A DNA stretch of 64,000 nt from Arbacia lixula (Eukaryota > Echinodermata > Echinoidea > Arbacioida > Arbaciidae). The stretch spans positions 6,601,630 through 6,665,629 of the forward strand of contig OZ022597.1 in assembly GCA_963669155.1 (NCBI GenBank), given 5' to 3'. The notes below the pieces were generated by a model. The model had not been told where the DNA came from. It ran no database searches and worked only from the letters and a program-made list of their open reading frames with translations. A program made the translations under genes and the position numbers. Positions 13,140-22,803 of this stretch are shown piece by piece (position 1 is the first letter of the stretch; every line of letters begins with the position of its first letter).

Positions 13140-13358
13140 TGATATAACTCTCTATATCTGCCTCTCTCACTCCCTCTCCCTCCCTCTCTCTCTCTCTCCC
13201 TCTCTCCCTCTCTCCCTCCCACTCTTTCCCCCCTCTCTAAACTTCTCTATCCCTCTCTCCCCTTTCTTTCCATCTCTTTCTCTCTCACCCCTCTTCCATC
13301 CTCGCGGTGCCATCCCATCTTTCCCTGACTCTATCTCTATCTTCCTTTCTCCCTCCCT

Positions 13359-13436
<78 letters not shown>

Positions 13437-13465
13437 ATTTCTTTCTCCTCTCTCTCCCCTTTGCT
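13140..13465. repeat. CT microsatellite
   Basis: Long imperfect CT/CCCT block with a pure CT run at about 13,368-13,433. The Ser/Leu/Pro frames here are artefacts. Confidence 0.95.
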
Positions 13466-13884
13466 TTTCTGCACTCTTCGTTAGATGAGCGGCCTCGATC
13501 TACGTTTATTTCGTCCCTTCGCCCCGTTTCCAACCACTCACGTTTGTTAGACATGTGCGCCCAGTCAACATGTCTAAATTGTTGGTAAACAAAGATATTT
13601 CCCGCGTCTAATGGCGCTGATATTTACCCTGTAGATGTTGTACACATCGCCTGCAGCAATACGGGGACAGCGAATTAACTCCTTCGGTACGATTGGTGCA
13701 CTTTTGATCACTTATCACACACAGATCCCATTGACATACATGTATTGAAACATTCAATATCGCAATGAAATTTCATCTTTCCTTTGCAGAGTTTTTTACC
13801 TCTCTTCTTTCTTTTTTGTTCGTAAGAATCATCTTTAAAATTTAACAAGAATACATATACTGTCGAGAACATATCAAAGAAATG

Positions 13885-14213
13885 CCTTCAATATTCTCGA
13901 TTTTTCAAAAAAACAAAACAAAAAAACCCACACCGAAGCAACAATATAATGTGAAATTCACAGAATCGTATCATTATACGATATTCTACTACTGCACATG
14001 CACTTCAGTACATGAAGTGGTTCTGAAATCTTCTGCGCATACAGAATATATATTCCCTTGAATGCATCCAAAATTTGTCTTGCATATTTGGCGGCGGACC
14101 TCCCTCAATCAAAGAACCAAACGCGTCAAATATTCTATTGTGCTATCAATGAACGCAACTGGTGTAGGAATAAACCACTCTACGTGCCGACTCCAGTCCT
14201 AACACTTTTCTGG
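13885..14213 (+). repeat. Dispersed repeat family C, 3' part
   Basis: Carries GAAATTCACAGAATCGTATC, TGCACATGCACTTCAGTACA, TTTGGCGGCGG and the terminal GACTCCAGTCCTAACAC. The same block ends the copies at 17,300-17,846 (shorter) and 47,229-47,962, and opens the inverted copy at 56,491-57,222. Confidence 0.8.
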
Positions 14214-14234
14214 TTTAATACTAGCTGTTAGAAA

Positions 14235-14500
14235 AATCAAACTTTTGAAAAAAAATATAAAAAATCAGTTTCAATTCACACCATTTATCATTTATTCAGA
14301 ACACAAAAATGGCCATTGTGCCTCACACATGCCAAACCGCAACTTCTTTTCTGCCAGAAGCACAATGCATTATTAATCACACTGTGATGGCAGTTGCTAG
14401 TGGATTAACAGATGTGATACTCAATGGTCATTGTGCATGTGTATTGGGTGTGTGGAGGTATGTTTCGCGAGCATGCCAAGTGGAAATATTGTATTGGTAG

Positions 14501-14550
<50 letters not shown>

Positions 14551-15140
14551 GGGGGGGGGGGGGGGGCATAGAGAGAGGGGTGAGCTTGTGCATGGGATGT
14601 GTGAGAGATGTGTCATGGCAAGTGGGAGCATGCATGGTCATGATGGTGGGAACAACACTGCATTGTTATGTTTATCAAGGACATGAAGGATGCATCCCAC
14701 ATCCATTATGCACATGCACGTATGATGTACATTCAACAGTAAAAGAAAATGTTCGAATGACAAAAATGTATTACTTAGTTCTTCCCCTTCATTGGAGTGC
14801 CGGTAAACTTCAGCATGTTTACAGAAAGCAGGATCTGGCTGTTAGTACTTCTTTAATGTAAATTATGGTGGTCTGATTGCCGTCTGATGTTGACTTTTGA
14901 AAAATAATAGAACATGTTGAATCTACCTGAAATTAACACATCATTGAGTAACATGATGTCCTTGTTTTAAAGCAGGTTACGTGATATTTCATCAAATATT
15001 ATTTTGGTAATCATCCTTGGAATATTTAATGAGATTGTCATGTTAGAACAAACTGAGACCCCAAATGTGTGTGTATCAGATGATTAATTCAGAACACATC
15101 AATTACCACTGTGTATCACACCTGCCAATAGACCAGTGTA
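14235..15140. mobile_element. Family B fragments interrupted by a GA repeat and G-tract
   Basis: The stretch 14,235-14,465 carries the family B wording (CAGAACACAAAAATGGCCAT, TTCTGCCAGAAGCACAATGC, AGTTGCTAGTGGATTAACAG). The stretch 14,880-15,140 carries the outer-arm wording (TTAATGAGATTGTCATGTTAG, GTGTATCAGATGATTAATTC). Between them are a (GA)n of about 50 bp and a G-tract (14,500-14,566). The 145-codon frame across this is not a gene. Confidence 0.65.
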
Positions 15141-15375
15141 CTAATGTAGTCAAACTTATTGATGTTTCTTCCCTTGGGGGCTGATGCAAGTGTCAGATAC
15201 TTTTTGCACATTAAAATGAATTATTTTTCGTTAGTTGCTCCCTTTTTGTCAAAGTAGGGCAGCATAGGGTTAAGCGGTCGATAAGAATCGCTAACCTTCA
15301 GATGAGAGTCACGAGAACGATATATTACACCGTGATTATGACGTCATCTTCCTTATTTTTGTCTCTCCTCGACAG

Positions 15376-16192
15376 AATCGATCTACGCTCAGTCCTCGAG
15401 GATCGATGATCAGAGTATTACTCTTCACGTCTTGGATTCCGCGGGGGAGTTTGTAAGTATCACGTCCATCTTTGCGTCGCTTGATTAAAGGGACAGATCA
15501 CCAAATAATAAAACCAGAAATAAAAAAAACACATTATTGTAGGGTTTGACGAAAATCCGTCAAAGGATAAGAAAGTTATGGTCTTTTGAAATTTTGTGAG
15601 GTCACATGCGAGATGCTCTCTCATATGTTGTGTGCTTTATGATTCCATAACTTGCTCTTTTCTGTATTTGATGAAGAAATAACTGTTTTTCATAGATGCT
15701 TGTGCGTAAAACGTGTTTCGAATGATGTATTATTATTCTATACAATTCTATTTCTCGCAGGATTTCGAAAGCCAGCATCGGATAGAGCAGATACGCGCCA
15801 CGGACGCTGTAGTGCTCGTATTCTCCGTCACAGACCGCGCAAGTTTTCTTTACCTCCACAAGCTCAAACGCTTCATCTTCAAGTCCCGTCGCGACCTCGA
15901 CAAGGTCCCGACGCTCGTCATCGGCAACAAGGCCGACCTCTGCCACTTGAGGAAGGTCTCCAAGCAAGAGGGTGCCCAGCTTGCGCGGGATTACGGCTGT
16001 GTGTATTGCGAGATGAGCGCGGCCGAAGGCTACGTACCGGTGGTCGACGCCTTCCACGATCTCTACCGGGAGTTCTACCGGGCGGAGAAGCGTGCCAAGG
16101 TGAAGAAGATCACGTCGCGCCTGCAGCTTCGACAGACTATCAAGAACTTCACAGATAGGCACCTTTACCGGTCACGGACGAATACGCTATAA
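15376..16192 (+). CDS. Ras-like small GTPase (RERG/RasL11-type), last two exons
   Basis: Exons are 15,376-15,452 and 15,761-16,192. The donor is GTAAGT and the acceptor is TTTCTCGCAG. The product is the C-terminal two thirds of a Ras-fold GTPase. The first exon gives the switch II strand ending in the G3 box LDSAGE. The second gives DAVVLVFSVTDRASF, the guanine-specificity motif NKAD (G4), and the SA motif of G5 (MSAAE), then a basic tail with no CAAX box, as in the RERG/RasL11 group. The position equivalent to the catalytic glutamine after DxAG is Glu, which could weaken GTP hydrolysis. The exon or exons with the P-loop (GxxxxGKS/T) and switch I must lie upstream of 15,376 and I could not find them in the window. 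Coding bases are distinctly GC-richer than the surroundings. The family assignment is strong, the exact subfamily less so. Intron MITE at 15,490-15,720. Confidence 0.88.
15490..15720. mobile_element. MITE in the GTPase intron (family related to 41,040-41,345)
   Basis: Shares ATCCGTCAAAGGATAA and GGTCACATGCGAGATGCTCT with the element at 41,040-41,345, there in the opposite order. It lies wholly inside the intron, ending about 40 bp before the splice acceptor. Confidence 0.65.
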
Positions 16193-16224
16193 CGAGAGGA
16201 AGCATCATAGATATATGTGACAGA

Positions 16225-16230
16225 AATAAA
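16225..16230 (+). promoter_or_regulatory. AATAAA polyadenylation signal
   Basis: A canonical hexamer 33 bases after the GTPase stop codon. This fits a very short 3' UTR. Confidence 0.6.
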
Positions 16231-16304
16231 TGCGTTTTCCCAAAGCGAGCTTATATTATTGGAATAGAAAGTCTATGACTGGAATGGGGAGGCGAGAGCG
16301 ATAG

Positions 16305-16425
16305 TGGCATGGATGGGGAGGCGACGGCAAAGGTGATGAGGACGACGTCTCTCCTTCAGCTCCGCCACATCATCAGGACTTCACCAACTGGCATCTGCAC
16401 TAGGAGCCGACGAATAGGTTAAAAC
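16305..16425 (+). pseudogene. Degenerate copy of the GTPase 3' end (copy 1)
   Basis: Aligns by eye with the last ~100 coding bases of the GTPase. GCAAAGGTGATGAGGACGAC and CTCCTTCAGCTCCGCCACAT match the region encoding the basic C-terminal tail, and GACGAATAGG matches the final codons. Indels break the frame. It probably arose by local tandem duplication. Confidence 0.75.
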
Positions 16426-16504
16426 CAGGTAGCGAAAGGAGTGGCCGAATCATGCACACATGACGAAAATCAACAACTGCGTGCTCAAAAGCGACATACT
16501 CGAA

Positions 16505-16645
16505 TACAATGATCTCTATGAAGAGAGGCGAACGAAGGGCAAGGAGATGACATCGCGCCTCCAGCTCCCGTCATGGCTTGACCATCAAAACCATCACGGC
16601 TGGACACCTGTACTGGTCGCAGATAAGGACAAAGGAGTGACCACG
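16505..16645 (+). pseudogene. Degenerate copy of the GTPase 3' end (copy 2)
   Basis: GATCTCTATGAAGAGAGGCG, GACATCGCGCCTCCAGCTCC and CACCTGTACTGGTC follow the same order as the parent exon (GATCTCTACCGGGAG..., CACGTCGCGCCTGCAGCTTC, CACCTTTACCGGTC). A 3'-flank echo (CAGAAATAGTGCTTTTCCC) appears again near 17,010. No functional frame remains. Confidence 0.75.
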
Positions 16646-16844
16646 AGATGGCGGAAGTCTAGACTAGATTCTTCCGGTCAAAATAAGCTCGAGAAGCAGA
16701 ACGATGCGCGAACAATTTATTTGCTAATGAGACATGCTAAGTTTGCTGTGAGTCAAACATTGCAATATCAGTGGATTGCTACGGTATAAAGTAGACGCTG
16801 TAACCATGACAATGACTGGTATCGGGAGTGCAAGCAGTCAAGGG

Positions 16845-16915
16845 AAGGGGAGGGGGGGGGCGGGGGAGGGGGTGGAGGGGCGTAATGTACGCGGGGGGGG
16901 GGGGGGAGGGGGGCA
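16845..16915. repeat. G-rich tracts
   Basis: Runs of G, including a 14-base run, between GTPase-derived debris and the next repeat. Confidence 0.9.
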
Positions 16916-17299
16916 TCTACATCTACATCTACCCATTTCCCCACCAGATTTCAGTGTTGCATACAAAGTAGGTAAGAGAATACATGTTATAACGATATGA
17001 ATGTACCAGAAATAGTGCTTTTCCCTTTTGATCCCATACTGAAATGGTTCTCACTATCATCATAATTTCCAAACATATTATTCAGTCACATAATCGTGCG
17101 ACTATGCTGTGCCGTGTTCTGATTATTATTGGCCAAATTGTTATTGAAACTCCGGGAAAGAGATGTACAAGTCACAGTGATTAAGGTGAAAGTATGTATG
17201 CCTATTGGTCAAATACAGCTTTTCGACTTATTTTCACCTAAGTAATAGTTCGTAACTTGTTCTAGATTTGTTTTTATTCAGGTTATGTTGCATTACTTC

Positions 17300-17846
17300 C
17301 ACCATGGACCTATCATGGATGGACTGCGCTCTGATAGACGTCTTTTTATCTATGACGACCGCCGCATAATAAAAATTCAAGACATTCAGGTGTTTCAAAC
17401 AACACGTTGTATTTCTAATTAGGTTGTGCCTTCCTCCGAATAACAAAAGAAAAATCTGGTTTGAGAAATATGTCAGCCGTATGGGAGCTCATATGTGATC
17501 TTATTACACACACACTGGAAAGTAGATGAGCGAAGGGAAATTTTGATAAAATTGTAGAAAGAATTTGGTCCGTTACTTTTTCGAACATCTCCGGACATGA
17601 AATCGAGGTTGTTTCCATGGAAGGTGAAACACTCAATAAATGACTTACAAGATAAATATCTTGTAAGGAAATATGATTGCCCAATGTGCGATATGGAGGC
17701 ATTTCTCTGACATGTTTTTGACGGTATTCTCGATTTATCATTAAAAAAAACGAAGCAACGATATAATCTGAAATTCACAGAATCGTATCATTATACGATG
17801 TTCTACTATTGCACATGCACTTCAGTACATGAAGTGGTTCTGTAAT
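17300..17846 (+). repeat. Dispersed repeat family C (copy 1)
   Basis: Opens with CCATGGACCTATCATGGATG and ends with TTCAGTACATGAAGTGGTTC. Matching copies are at 47,229-47,962 (same orientation) and 56,491-57,222 (inverted). The minus strand keeps a similar short open frame in each copy (including VTDQILST), but every copy is broken. It is probably the remnant of a longer mobile element, class unknown. Confidence 0.85.
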
Positions 17847-17849
17847 GGG

Positions 17850-18250
17850 TAGCACTGCTTATAACTTATAAGACCATAACTATTGTAAATACTATATTGC
17901 AACGGTTGTACACAATGAATGCCTTCGTATTGTACGTAACCTATTGTATTGTATACAAATTATTCTTGAATATATGTATTCATAATGCAAGCCATATTCA
18001 CAAGCTGTGTTACTAGTTAGACTCTTATCAATAGCCACAGAGCTGGTATTTGTGGATAGTTATTAATAGTTATTACCGGACAGATTTTAATAAGAGATGA
18101 CAATCATTATCACAGCTATATTTTATTGATGTATATCACAATATTGTAAATAGCCCGGGCAATTAGCTTTGATATTTGGGATCTGGATTTCCACGCGCAA
18201 AGAAATATCAGAATTCCATCATAACTGATTTTTATGTTGGCCTTACACTG
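17850..18250. other. AT-rich, nothing recognised
   Basis: No ORF, repeat family or motif identified. Confidence 0.5.
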
Positions 18251-18329
18251 GTTATCAATTCTCTAAACCGCACATGAGGGAAAATCTTCCCATAATTCAC
18301 CGCACAGCGAAATCCGGGGTAGGTGGGAG

Positions 18330-18375
18330 TCATGTCCGCTTCCGGTCTTATACTCATACACAAGACCGGAAGTGG
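18330..18375. repeat. Short palindrome with paired CCGGAAGT motifs
   Basis: Arms GTCCGCTTCCGGTCTT and AAGACCGGAAGTGGAC differ at one position and are separated by about 12 bp. Each arm contains the ETS-type core CCGGAAG. It may be a small mobile-element core or a regulatory site; the sequence alone does not decide. Confidence 0.6.
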
Positions 18376-18521
18376 ACGTGGCTACAAATAAATCCGAATG
18401 TGGCTGCGCGGTGCTTCATGGGACGACTTTTTTTTTCTTATAAGCAATATGAAGAATTAACGCACACTTTCGTCATTAGTCATTGGGTTTCCTGGAATGC
18501 AGCAACGCACTGTATCCAGGG

Positions 18522-18812
18522 AAGTGTTTCACCAAGCTGTTCTTAAGCTTAGAACGACTTTACATACGACAGGTGATCCTTTCTTGTGCTAAATCAGATA
18601 CCCCTCTCTGTTCTTGTTTGAACATAGTTGGAGTTAAATCCAATCCTATTGCAGATTTGACCAATCATAAAATATTCAGACATTAGTTTTCATTTATAAA
18701 CATCACACTTGAACTTTTAGCTGATGGGAATCAAAATAATTAAGAATTTGATCTAGCATAAGAAAGGATTATCAATCGTGCGCAAAGCCGTTCTTAGCTT
18801 CAGAACAGGCAC
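18522..18812. mobile_element. MITE-like element, family D (copy 1)
   Basis: Begins GTGTTTCACCAAGC, includes GTGCTAAATCAGATAC, TTGACCAATCATAAA and GCTGATGGGAATCAAAATAA, and ends with an inverted partner of its start. Copies at 19,484-19,772 and 53,660-53,990 preserve the same order of phrases. Confidence 0.8.
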
Positions 18813-18937
18813 GTCTACACGGGAGCGGTTTTTGGCCTGTGCTTGGTTCGAACGCTGTCCCAGCGCTGCACAGTGTGAACATTTCTACCTGGAGGTGTTA
18901 TTGAAGGGGTATATCGCTCGGCTTGAGTGAATGAACC

Positions 18938-19107
18938 ATGTACATGATTAACATGATCACAAAAAGGTTATTTACATGGCAAGGGGAAGCAGCGATTCAA
19001 ATTAGTTTGTTTCAATCTAAATCTAAATTAAAAAACTTATGGCAAAATAATCAACAACTTGATTTCATATTTAAATTCAAATTTTATGTCAATCTAATTC
19101 AACTAAT
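18938..19107. other. AT-rich spacer, nothing recognised
   Basis: An open frame begins here and runs into the following TIR element. I see no domain and do not call it a gene. Confidence 0.5.
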
Positions 19108-19310
19108 ATCATGGTCACAACCGGCCGTGCACCTCTCTACTTGTGGTTTGCGTCGGCTTTCGCAGAAAATTCTTGCATCGGACGCAATGAGCTCAGGTGC
19201 GCGTATTTTCCGGCACGTACTAGACACGGGCAATGGTTTGATCGCAGAATTTGGCACGCAAGCTGCGGACACGCACGAGCACACACACGCACGGCCGGTT
19301 GTGATCATTG
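19108..19310. mobile_element. ~200-bp element with GC-rich inverted ends
   Basis: The left end TCATGGTCACAACCGGCCGT and the right end ACGGCCGGTTGTGATCA are inverted copies. The interior is GC-rich, with CACGCACGAGCACACACACG near the right end. There is no ORF of its own. Only one copy was seen in the window. Confidence 0.7.
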
Positions 19311-19483
19311 CACGAGGTACCGTGTGTGTATTATTTCTTCACCATTACACTCAAATCCCATTGAGAATATCTTTGTCTGGCACACTATGGGTTAAAACAT
19401 CTCTGTGAGAACGCACCCTGAAGTACATGTCATGTGAACACGCGTCTCCCTTGAAAATAATTTATGATTGTGACCTGTGCGCT

Positions 19484-19772
19484 GTTTCACCAAGAGGCGT
19501 TAGTTACGCGCGATTAACGACCGACTGGTGATCTGTTCTGGCGCTAAATACCCCGATTTATTCCTGTTTTAACATAGTGGGAGTGAATTTCCTTCATCCA
19601 ATATTTGACCAACCATAAACTTTGTATTCGAACGCTCGTAACAACAAGAATTTTAATCTGCAATGATCAAATTTCTTCTTTGGCTGATGGGAATACAAAT
19701 AATTGAAAATCTGATTTAGCGCCCATGAACAGGTCACCAGTCGTGCGTAAAGTCGTGCGTAACACCCCCTGA
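19484..19772. mobile_element. MITE-like element, family D (copy 2)
   Basis: CTGTTTCACCAAGAGG start, AACATAGTGGGAGTGAATTT, CTTTGGCTGATGGGAATAC and CACCAGTCGTGCGTAAAGTC match the other family D copies. Confidence 0.8.
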
Positions 19773-20596
19773 TCAGTAATGATGTTATATTTGCTTGAAT
19801 TTTATATTCAGACACGAATTGTATGTATTCACATGGATGCGAGCATTAAAATCATATGTTTACTTGAAATACAAGTGTGTTGCGAATTGTTTTCATTGCG
19901 TCACCATAGAGCAAAGGAAACGAATTCCTCCAGCCCCGCCCATTCGAAAAAGCTCGGAATATGAAAGGAATATAAATTTACAATGAATGTTAAAAGGATA
20001 ATTGAATGAGTCTCTCAATGAAAGAACAAATGTACGTGACATGCAATAATTAGGGTGTAGGTTTGAAAGGTTATAGGTACAAGCTGGGAAGAATGTTCAG
20101 TACCGTACTTCCGAAATTGCTGGACTTTTTTTTATATTGTTGCAGAGTATGAACGTGTGTGCGCAATATTAATACAGCCAACTTCTCACACCAGTTGTGA
20201 TAGAGATTTACTCAGGGCATCGAAAATCACTGAGAGCAATTAGTTAGAGGTCAACGCTGTTTTCAAACGCATTCCGCTAAGTTAAAAGTATACATGAGTG
20301 ACACATACAACAAAAAAGAGTAGATGATAATTTTGGGCTGCTTGTGCATTTTTGCATTAGAAATAAACGCAAATCCCATAGAAAAACACGTCTGGCACAG
20401 AAAGAGTTTAACTAATATATGTTTATACCTGCTCGAGATTGAGATTGCAACCACTGGAGCCATCAGGTTATCATAATCTAGTTCTTTGACACGAGAGGCG
20501 CCAATCCCAGCTATCAGCTGGACATTAACGGCCGCGATATGTCAGTCACGGTGATTAGAATTCGACAAGCAACCCACCACCATGCTTCAAAATCCT
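19773..20596. other. Intergenic, nothing recognised apart from a short shared fragment
   Basis: Near 20,365-20,410 it carries AAATCCCATAGAAAAACACG and GTCTGGCAC. The same wording recurs near 19,355 and 42,765. Confidence 0.5.
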
Positions 20597-20706
20597 GGGG
20601 TCATATTCATGAAACCTTACTAGCCTAGTCAGTTACTAAAGTTGCATGTAGCTGAATGCACTCTAGTAGCTAACTAGGCTTGGTAAGGTTCCATGAATAT
20701 GGCCCC
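20597..20706. mobile_element. ~108-bp palindromic MITE, family E (copy 1)
   Basis: GGGGTCATATTCATGAAACC at the left is the inverse of GGTTCCATGAATATGGCCCC at the right. The whole unit folds on itself. A second copy is at 53,117-53,224. Confidence 0.9.
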
Positions 20707-20754
20707 TGGATGGTACCATATAATATAACGTGGTTGGTTGTGTATTTGTTTGTC

Positions 20755-20755
20755 T

Positions 20756-20835
<80 letters not shown>

Positions 20836-20870
20836 GTATATGTGTGGGTGTGTGTGTACATCTGTGTGTG
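20755..20870. repeat. GT microsatellite
   Basis: Nearly pure (GT)n with a few CG interruptions. Confidence 0.95.
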
Positions 20871-21338
20871 GGAGCATTTGTGTATATTTGTGTTGTGTAT
20901 GAAGTGTCACTACGAAGCCATGAAATTGTCGAACAAATACAGCATTCATGGTATTGTAGGCTTACTGCAGAATTGCACTTGCATAAAGTCTGCCGGTCAT
21001 AGGGTATAATATATCATCTGTTTTCAATCTAGTTTTAGTTTTTGAAAATGATCAGTTGTTTAAAAAAATAATAACAGATGAATGGTTGGCGGGGTGGATA
21101 TGAGATAGGGGATATGGGTAGCGTTAGTTAAAGCTAGATAGGGAGAAAGAGAGGGCTGAGATGGAAGATAGAGAATATAGAATATATAAATGTGAATGTA
21201 TGTGTGTGTATGTGTGTGTAAGCATTCTTCATGAAACAGGAGTTGCTTAGAAAGCAGCAAATCCAAGATAGTAGATGTAAAAAGAATAGTGTAAACATCT
21301 TCTGTACAACTATAAAAATGAACAAAAGCTTAAACACT

Positions 21339-21861
21339 TAAAGGGTTACTAAATTAGTAAAATGAGTTCCCACTAATCTATGTAAAAAAAATTATCCACT
21401 AAAAACGAATTTCACATTCGTTTGCCACAATAAAGTCTCATTTTGACGAAACTTTGAAAAAAAACCGCACGCTTTCAGTGACGTATGAGAAGTCGAAATG
21501 CCATAAATGCCAACGGCGTACATAAAATATTTTATTCATGCCCTTCAAAGACTACCTTACCAATGGGAACCCCAAAGCTTGTCCGAGGATTGTTTGAGTA
21601 GCAACAACTAATAGATTCAAAGTACATGCCATCCATTGAATCTGAATGACAAGATACAGGTGAATACATTACGAAAATGGTCTATTGTTGACTTCCGTAC
21701 AATCTATGGAATTTTGACGTCACTGGAGGTGTGCGTTTTTACAAATTTTCATCAGAATGAGACTTTTTTTTGCCGCAAACGAATATCAAATTCGTTTTTA
21801 GTGGATAATTTTACATAGATTAGTGGGAACTTATTTTTTCTAATTTAATAACCCTTTAAGC
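21339..21861. mobile_element. DNA element with ~160-bp inverted repeats, family F
   Basis: The left end CTTAAAGGGTTACTAAATTA and the right end TAATTTAATAACCCTTTAAG are inverted copies. So are CCCACTAATCTATGTA / TACATAGATTAGTGGG and CCACTAAAAACGAATTT / AAATTCGTTTTTAGTGG. The interior is non-coding and includes a nested GAATCT palindromic patch. A single copy in this window. Confidence 0.85.
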
Positions 21862-22076
21862 ATTATTCATTTATTTAGAAGGGTCCCTTTCGTTATTCTT
21901 GTATATTCCGTGCTTTCCCAATGTGACGTGCTATGTTTCAGCTATATGAAACGGAAATATGACAGTACATGGCACGAGCAGTTAAGCTTTTCCCTTCTTG
22001 GTCTAATTTTTTCTTCCAATACCTGCAAAATGAATGGTGTAAACATTCTCTTCTCTTTCGGATCCCCTCTCTCACC

Positions 22077-22089
22077 CCCCCCCCCCCCC

Positions 22090-22149
<60 letters not shown>

Positions 22150-22172
22150 CTCTTTCGCGCTCTCTCTCTCTA
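22077..22172. repeat. C-tract and CT microsatellite
   Basis: C-tract followed by (CT)n. The Ser/Leu frames are artefacts. Confidence 0.95.
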
Positions 22173-22179
22173 TTGTAAT

Positions 22180-22803
22180 GCCAGTATGAACACAGTATTC
22201 ACAATACCCTCTCAACCCTAAAACTCCGCATTTCCATTGTGTTTTTTTCAAACTAGATTCGTTTGGCATGAATGTGAGAAATAACTATGAGTAAAATGCG
22301 TTATGATTTTGCTCGCTGTGTGCGTGTAATGTACTGTAAATACACGCGACCTTCCGATGTGTCGCTGCATGTCAAGCCTTGTGGAAATACACTTGGCGTC
22401 TCGCTTCAGTGGTACGAATGGTCACACCTTTCTTAGTATCATGATTATTGTATAACGTTTTGTGATGCGTCACTATCCAATTGTACCCAGGACAGATCAG
22501 TTATAGGTGTCAGCAAAAACACTAACGAACATGACAACTTTAATCAGGTTTTACCGCGGTGTGATGGTATGACGGATCTGTGTTTACTTCCGCTCAATGG
22601 TGCAGCCTGGTCGATGTGTAGGTGAAGGTCGTAGACGGAGTTATAACCAGAAGTATGCTGAACTCTCACTAAGGAACAAATCGGTTTTAGAGTGAATCAG
22701 GTGCCATGTTGTGTTAGCGGACACTTACTAGCAGCTACGGCGCCCCAAGTGACTGGCATCGTTAGAGATTCACATCACAGGAATAGTCACTAAACACACA
22801 GAG
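22180..22803 (+). other. 5' flank of the SRCR-WSC receptor gene
   Basis: No ORF. Promoter and 5' UTR should lie here or further upstream, but I see no motif that decides the transcription start. Confidence 0.4.

Noticed and set aside
15602-16162. 186-codon open frame on the minus strand
   Set aside because: It is the antisense shadow of the GTPase exon, where the plus strand shows clear NKAD and DSAG motifs.
18938-19408. 156-codon plus-strand frame
   Set aside because: It spans a boundary into a TIR element and has no recognisable domain or splice evidence.
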